A DNA stretch of 64,000 bases from Apostichopus japonicus (Eukaryota; Echinodermata; Holothuroidea; Aspidochirotida; Stichopodidae): NCBI RefSeq assembly GCF_037975245.1, contig NC_092570.1, forward strand, positions 16,595,418 through 16,659,417, given 5' to 3'. Of the stretch, positions 60,991 through 64,000 are shown piece by piece. Position numbers and translations under genes: made by a program. Position 1 is the first letter of the stretch, and each line of letters begins with the position of its first letter. The notes under the pieces were generated by a model that was not told the origin of the DNA, ran no database searches, and saw only the letters and a list, made by a program, of their open reading frames with translations.

Positions 60991-61266
60991 TAGCGTCGAA
61001 TTTACAGTAGGAAAACGAACCAACCCTGTAGGGTCATGTGGCGTGCTCACAGGTGCTACTAACATATTATTTAACCATTTGTCAGTATAAGATAAGGTTT
61101 CCGTAGACAACAGAACACCACTATAACAACTGTTTAGTTTTGGATGTTAACGATGTTTAGATTTACTGTCTCATGAAAAGCTTGGTCTGCATGGACCCTG
61201 GCTGCTATTCGAACATCTACTGTCAGAGTCCGATAGATTGCGTATGGCGGTCACTACTATCATGTT

Positions 61267-61431
61267 ACGCGCTTTTTTACGTGCAAAACTGGCAAGGAGA
61301 CTTGTGTTGCTATAAGAAACACGAATCCTGTCGTCTGCTTCTCGTGTCTACGCGCTTTTTTACGTGCTAAGATCGCAAGGAGACTTGTGTTGCTAAGAAA
61401 CAACGAATCATGTCGTCTGCTTCTCGTGTCT
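61267..61431 (+). repeat. Two-copy 83-bp tandem repeat
   Basis: Units 61267-61349 and 61350-61431 share ACGCGCTTTTTTACGTGC, GCAAGGAGACTTGTGTTGCT and TGTCGTCTGCTTCTCGTGTC, with a few substitutions. Not coding. Confidence 0.9.
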
Positions 61432-64000
61432 ATGTACATTTGTGTACAGTCCTGAAGAGCTGGGTGCGTTCCAATTGCAGTTCGATAGTTTCAAAGAAAC
61501 TCCTGAAAATTGTAAATTTTGGAATTGAAAATTATGGTAATGATGGGAAAAATGTACCACTTAGCTAGATTCCATTGTTCGGGTAGCTTACACGTCATGT
61601 GGCACATACGGCATCGGCGTATACATTGCAATACGGGTTCTTGCAACGCATATACTTAAAATTATGCCAACTTGAGTGTGAAACTAATTTGTAGTTACAC
61701 GGCTTCACAGCATACAGTTGATAGAACCTGGCTCAAAGTGGGAATTTTTACAACGAATATTTGTTTTTGTTGGTGTATAGTTAAAGGCAATTTAACATGC
61801 ACGCCCTCACCCTGAACGCGCCCTTATCACCTAGAAGCTTTATTTTTTATATCGATACCACGAGGAAACCTTTTCTAGTAGCTACACCACAATTAGAGTA
61901 TAGTGCAGGTCCGCCTGAGAGGTTAAAAGTTGGAAAATATCCCTCAAGTGACATACTGTATTGATTTTTTGGGCATTTTATCAGTCATCATCATTCTTTC
62001 TGATGCTTGGATGTTGAAGAGTACGAAATTAACTTTATATAGAGCCGCAGTTGCGGCATCGTATGGCTGCCATAAACGCCCTCATCTACGATTGGGATGA
62101 GCTTAGGCTTAATTGTGTGCGGCAGCAGTTTTTGAAGGATGGAGAATTTACTATATAAGTCGGACGAATGACAAATCAAATAGGCCCACGCCGAGTTACT
62201 ACGAACCAAAAGAAATAGAGCAAGATACAAATGTCATCTTTTTATCCCATGGGTTATATTTTAAGATATAAAAGCCACCAACTTCCAAAGATATTTTCGT
62301 GTAATGACAGAGTATAATCTATAGCTATGCTACACTTTAACCCTATCGTACGAGCCATAGTCCAAATGTTCATCACGTGACTCTTATTTACTAACATCAT
62401 GTAAACAATAAACAACTATGTGTATTTACAGACACAAACAGAGAGAAAAGTCATACTCGCACTCACACACCCACAGACACACATGTTTGTATTACATTCC
62501 AACCGAGGACCCCATTGTATTTTCCATTGTTCAAATCCACGTACCCTAACCTTAACAATACCCCATACAACATAATTCTTCCGAGGACGTGGTGATTCTT
62601 TAGAAATCACAACCGAGGACCTGGAATTCTTTTGTTCAAGTCCTCGGTCAGATAGAAAAACAAACGCAGACAGACACACGCACACACACAGACACACTCA
62701 GACACCCAGGCCAAATCAAATCTTGAAGTGAGGTCAGATGAGTTGTGGTATATAAAATTACTCAAGTCATTTTACAGAAATAAAATCATACGAACTTGAC
62801 GTAGCAATGCAGTAAAGTTTGTTCAGCTAAAAAAAAAAATCTATTATCCCGATAATGGCAAAGTACAATGAGAGAAAGAAAAGAAAAACGGCAACAAAAA
62901 TAGCTAAAAAAGAGAAGCTCTTATTACTCTATTACTATAGTTAACATTCTTCAGCCAATGACTTGCTGAGGCTAAATACAAATATGAAAGGGAGGTTAAA
63001 ACGAAAAAGAACTACTATCATTAATTACGTTATTAATGTAGAGTTGATTAACAGGAAAAAAATAATGAACTACACCTGATCAACCGAAGTATATGTAAAA
63101 CAAGCATGTGCAATTCACCACAAGTTAATTCCGATATGCTGATGTTTTGTTTGTTTGTTTCCTCGTTTGTTTCTAAGGGCCGTCGGCGACAGCCCCACAT
63201 ATATTTATCACAATGTCTGTACGTCCAATCCTTGGGGTTGGACTCAGAAATATAACCTCCGCAGGAATTGTAGTTGAAATGGCTCCACATGTCACTCCGC
63301 AATTCATGCTCTGAGGGCAAAAACGGGCATCCTCGAAAAGCTGAGCGAAACCTGGAGGCTGTAAATATATTACGGAGATCATGATTGGTGCGTTAGCAGA
63401 TTTAGAGGAGACGTAAACCCAACCAATTATCATTGGTCAATTTCGAGAGCAGTAGTGCTGGTGAACAACTTTCCCCAAACAGCAAAAAAAAAAGCAAAAA
63501 TCATTTTCTTCCATGTCGGAGATACCACAGGTTTAAAGTGTTTTTGTGTTATTGTTATCACACACAAGGCTGAGGACTTGATCAAGTCTAAGTATGACAT
63601 CATATAGCAACATTCTGTTTACTTTGTTCCCCTTTATTTATTGCCATTTTTATGTTATATATTGGAGGTGAGTTCTGAATCTAACATATTTAGCCTCATC
63701 AGTGGCTTTGTGATGAGATTGGGTTCAGTGTCAACCGCCTGGTTAAAATTCCAGAGGGGATCAGTAAGTGTTTTAGAGAGAGAGAGAGAGAATGGCAATA
63801 CCTGGACAAGTTGTACCGCATTTCCCTGGCTGCTGACAGAAGCAAGAACTCGCGTCAACCTAGGCGAAGGACTGCAACAGGAATTATCGACAGCTTGCCT
63901 GCGCCGTCGTCGAAAAGTAACACTATAGTCAATTTCCGGAGTGAGGATCGTTTGGCTTTTAACATAAAGATAAAAAAAGAAGAATCTGTATCCTTTTTTC
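61432..64000. other. Right-end region without a confirmed gene
   Basis: AT-rich DNA plus the CCGAGGAC copy. From 63694 to the window end, one plus-strand frame is open after a TTTAG and before the edge, and contains a coded GA repeat (63777-63791). Another plus-strand frame and a minus-strand frame are open across much of the same stretch, so it is not called as a gene. Confidence 0.35.
62478..62668 (-). repeat. CCGAGGAC dispersed repeat, copy 2
   Basis: Reverse complement of 46931-47118 with about six differences. It is flanked on its right by a (CA)n-rich microsatellite (about 62665-62706). Confidence 0.9.

Overview
The window is intron-rich animal nuclear DNA and shows no prokaryotic features. 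Four conserved protein-coding genes could be rebuilt exon by exon: RNF168/169-like (+, 3643-7734), cullin-4 (+, 14976-28744, 19 exons), a dynein-2 light chain DYNLT2B/TCTEX1D2 (-, 34319-39128, 5 exons) and a FAM43-type PTB-domain gene (-, 45388-46194). The 3' end of a fifth, unidentified gene lies at the left edge (+, 82-433). Protein similarity, introns of 0.1-3 kb, tRNA-derived SINE, LINE and hAT-type repeats, and the frequent AGGCCTA word in unique DNA suggest a marine invertebrate deuterostome, most likely an echinoderm. The species cannot be named from the sequence alone.

Layout. 1-3.6 kb: end of an unknown gene, then AT-rich spacer with inverted repeats. 3.6-7.7 kb: RNF168-like ubiquitin ligase (RING, ubiquitin-binding helices, C-terminal MIU and LR-type motif). 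7.7-15 kb: gene-free spacer with an inverted pair of dispersed repeats. 15-28.7 kb: CUL4, whose introns hold a SINE, a LINE 3' end, a G-rich minisatellite and two tandem duplications that copy exon ends with their splice donors. 28.7-34.3 kb: convergent spacer. 34.3-39.1 kb: DYNLT2B with decayed extra copies of exon 4. 39-55 kb: repeat-rich, with at least five non-autonomous DNA transposons (three with perfect 8-bp target duplications, hAT-like) surrounding FAM43, plus long TA arrays. 55-64 kb: a broken transposase-like ORF, a broken LINE and unassigned DNA.

Function. RNF168-like and CUL4 are both ubiquitin-ligase components with known roles in chromatin and DNA-damage signalling. DYNLT2B belongs to the ciliary dynein-2 motor. 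No operon-like relation is implied. From my knowledge of the human map, RNF168, DYNLT2B and FAM43A all lie on human 3q29, so this window probably preserves an ancient linkage group with CUL4 added or lost on one side.

No CRISPR, phage, toxin system or complete tRNA/rRNA gene was seen. The most unusual signal is the repeated local duplication of exon boundaries (CUL4 exons 10 and 13, DYNLT2B exon 4, and the poly(A) region of the first gene).
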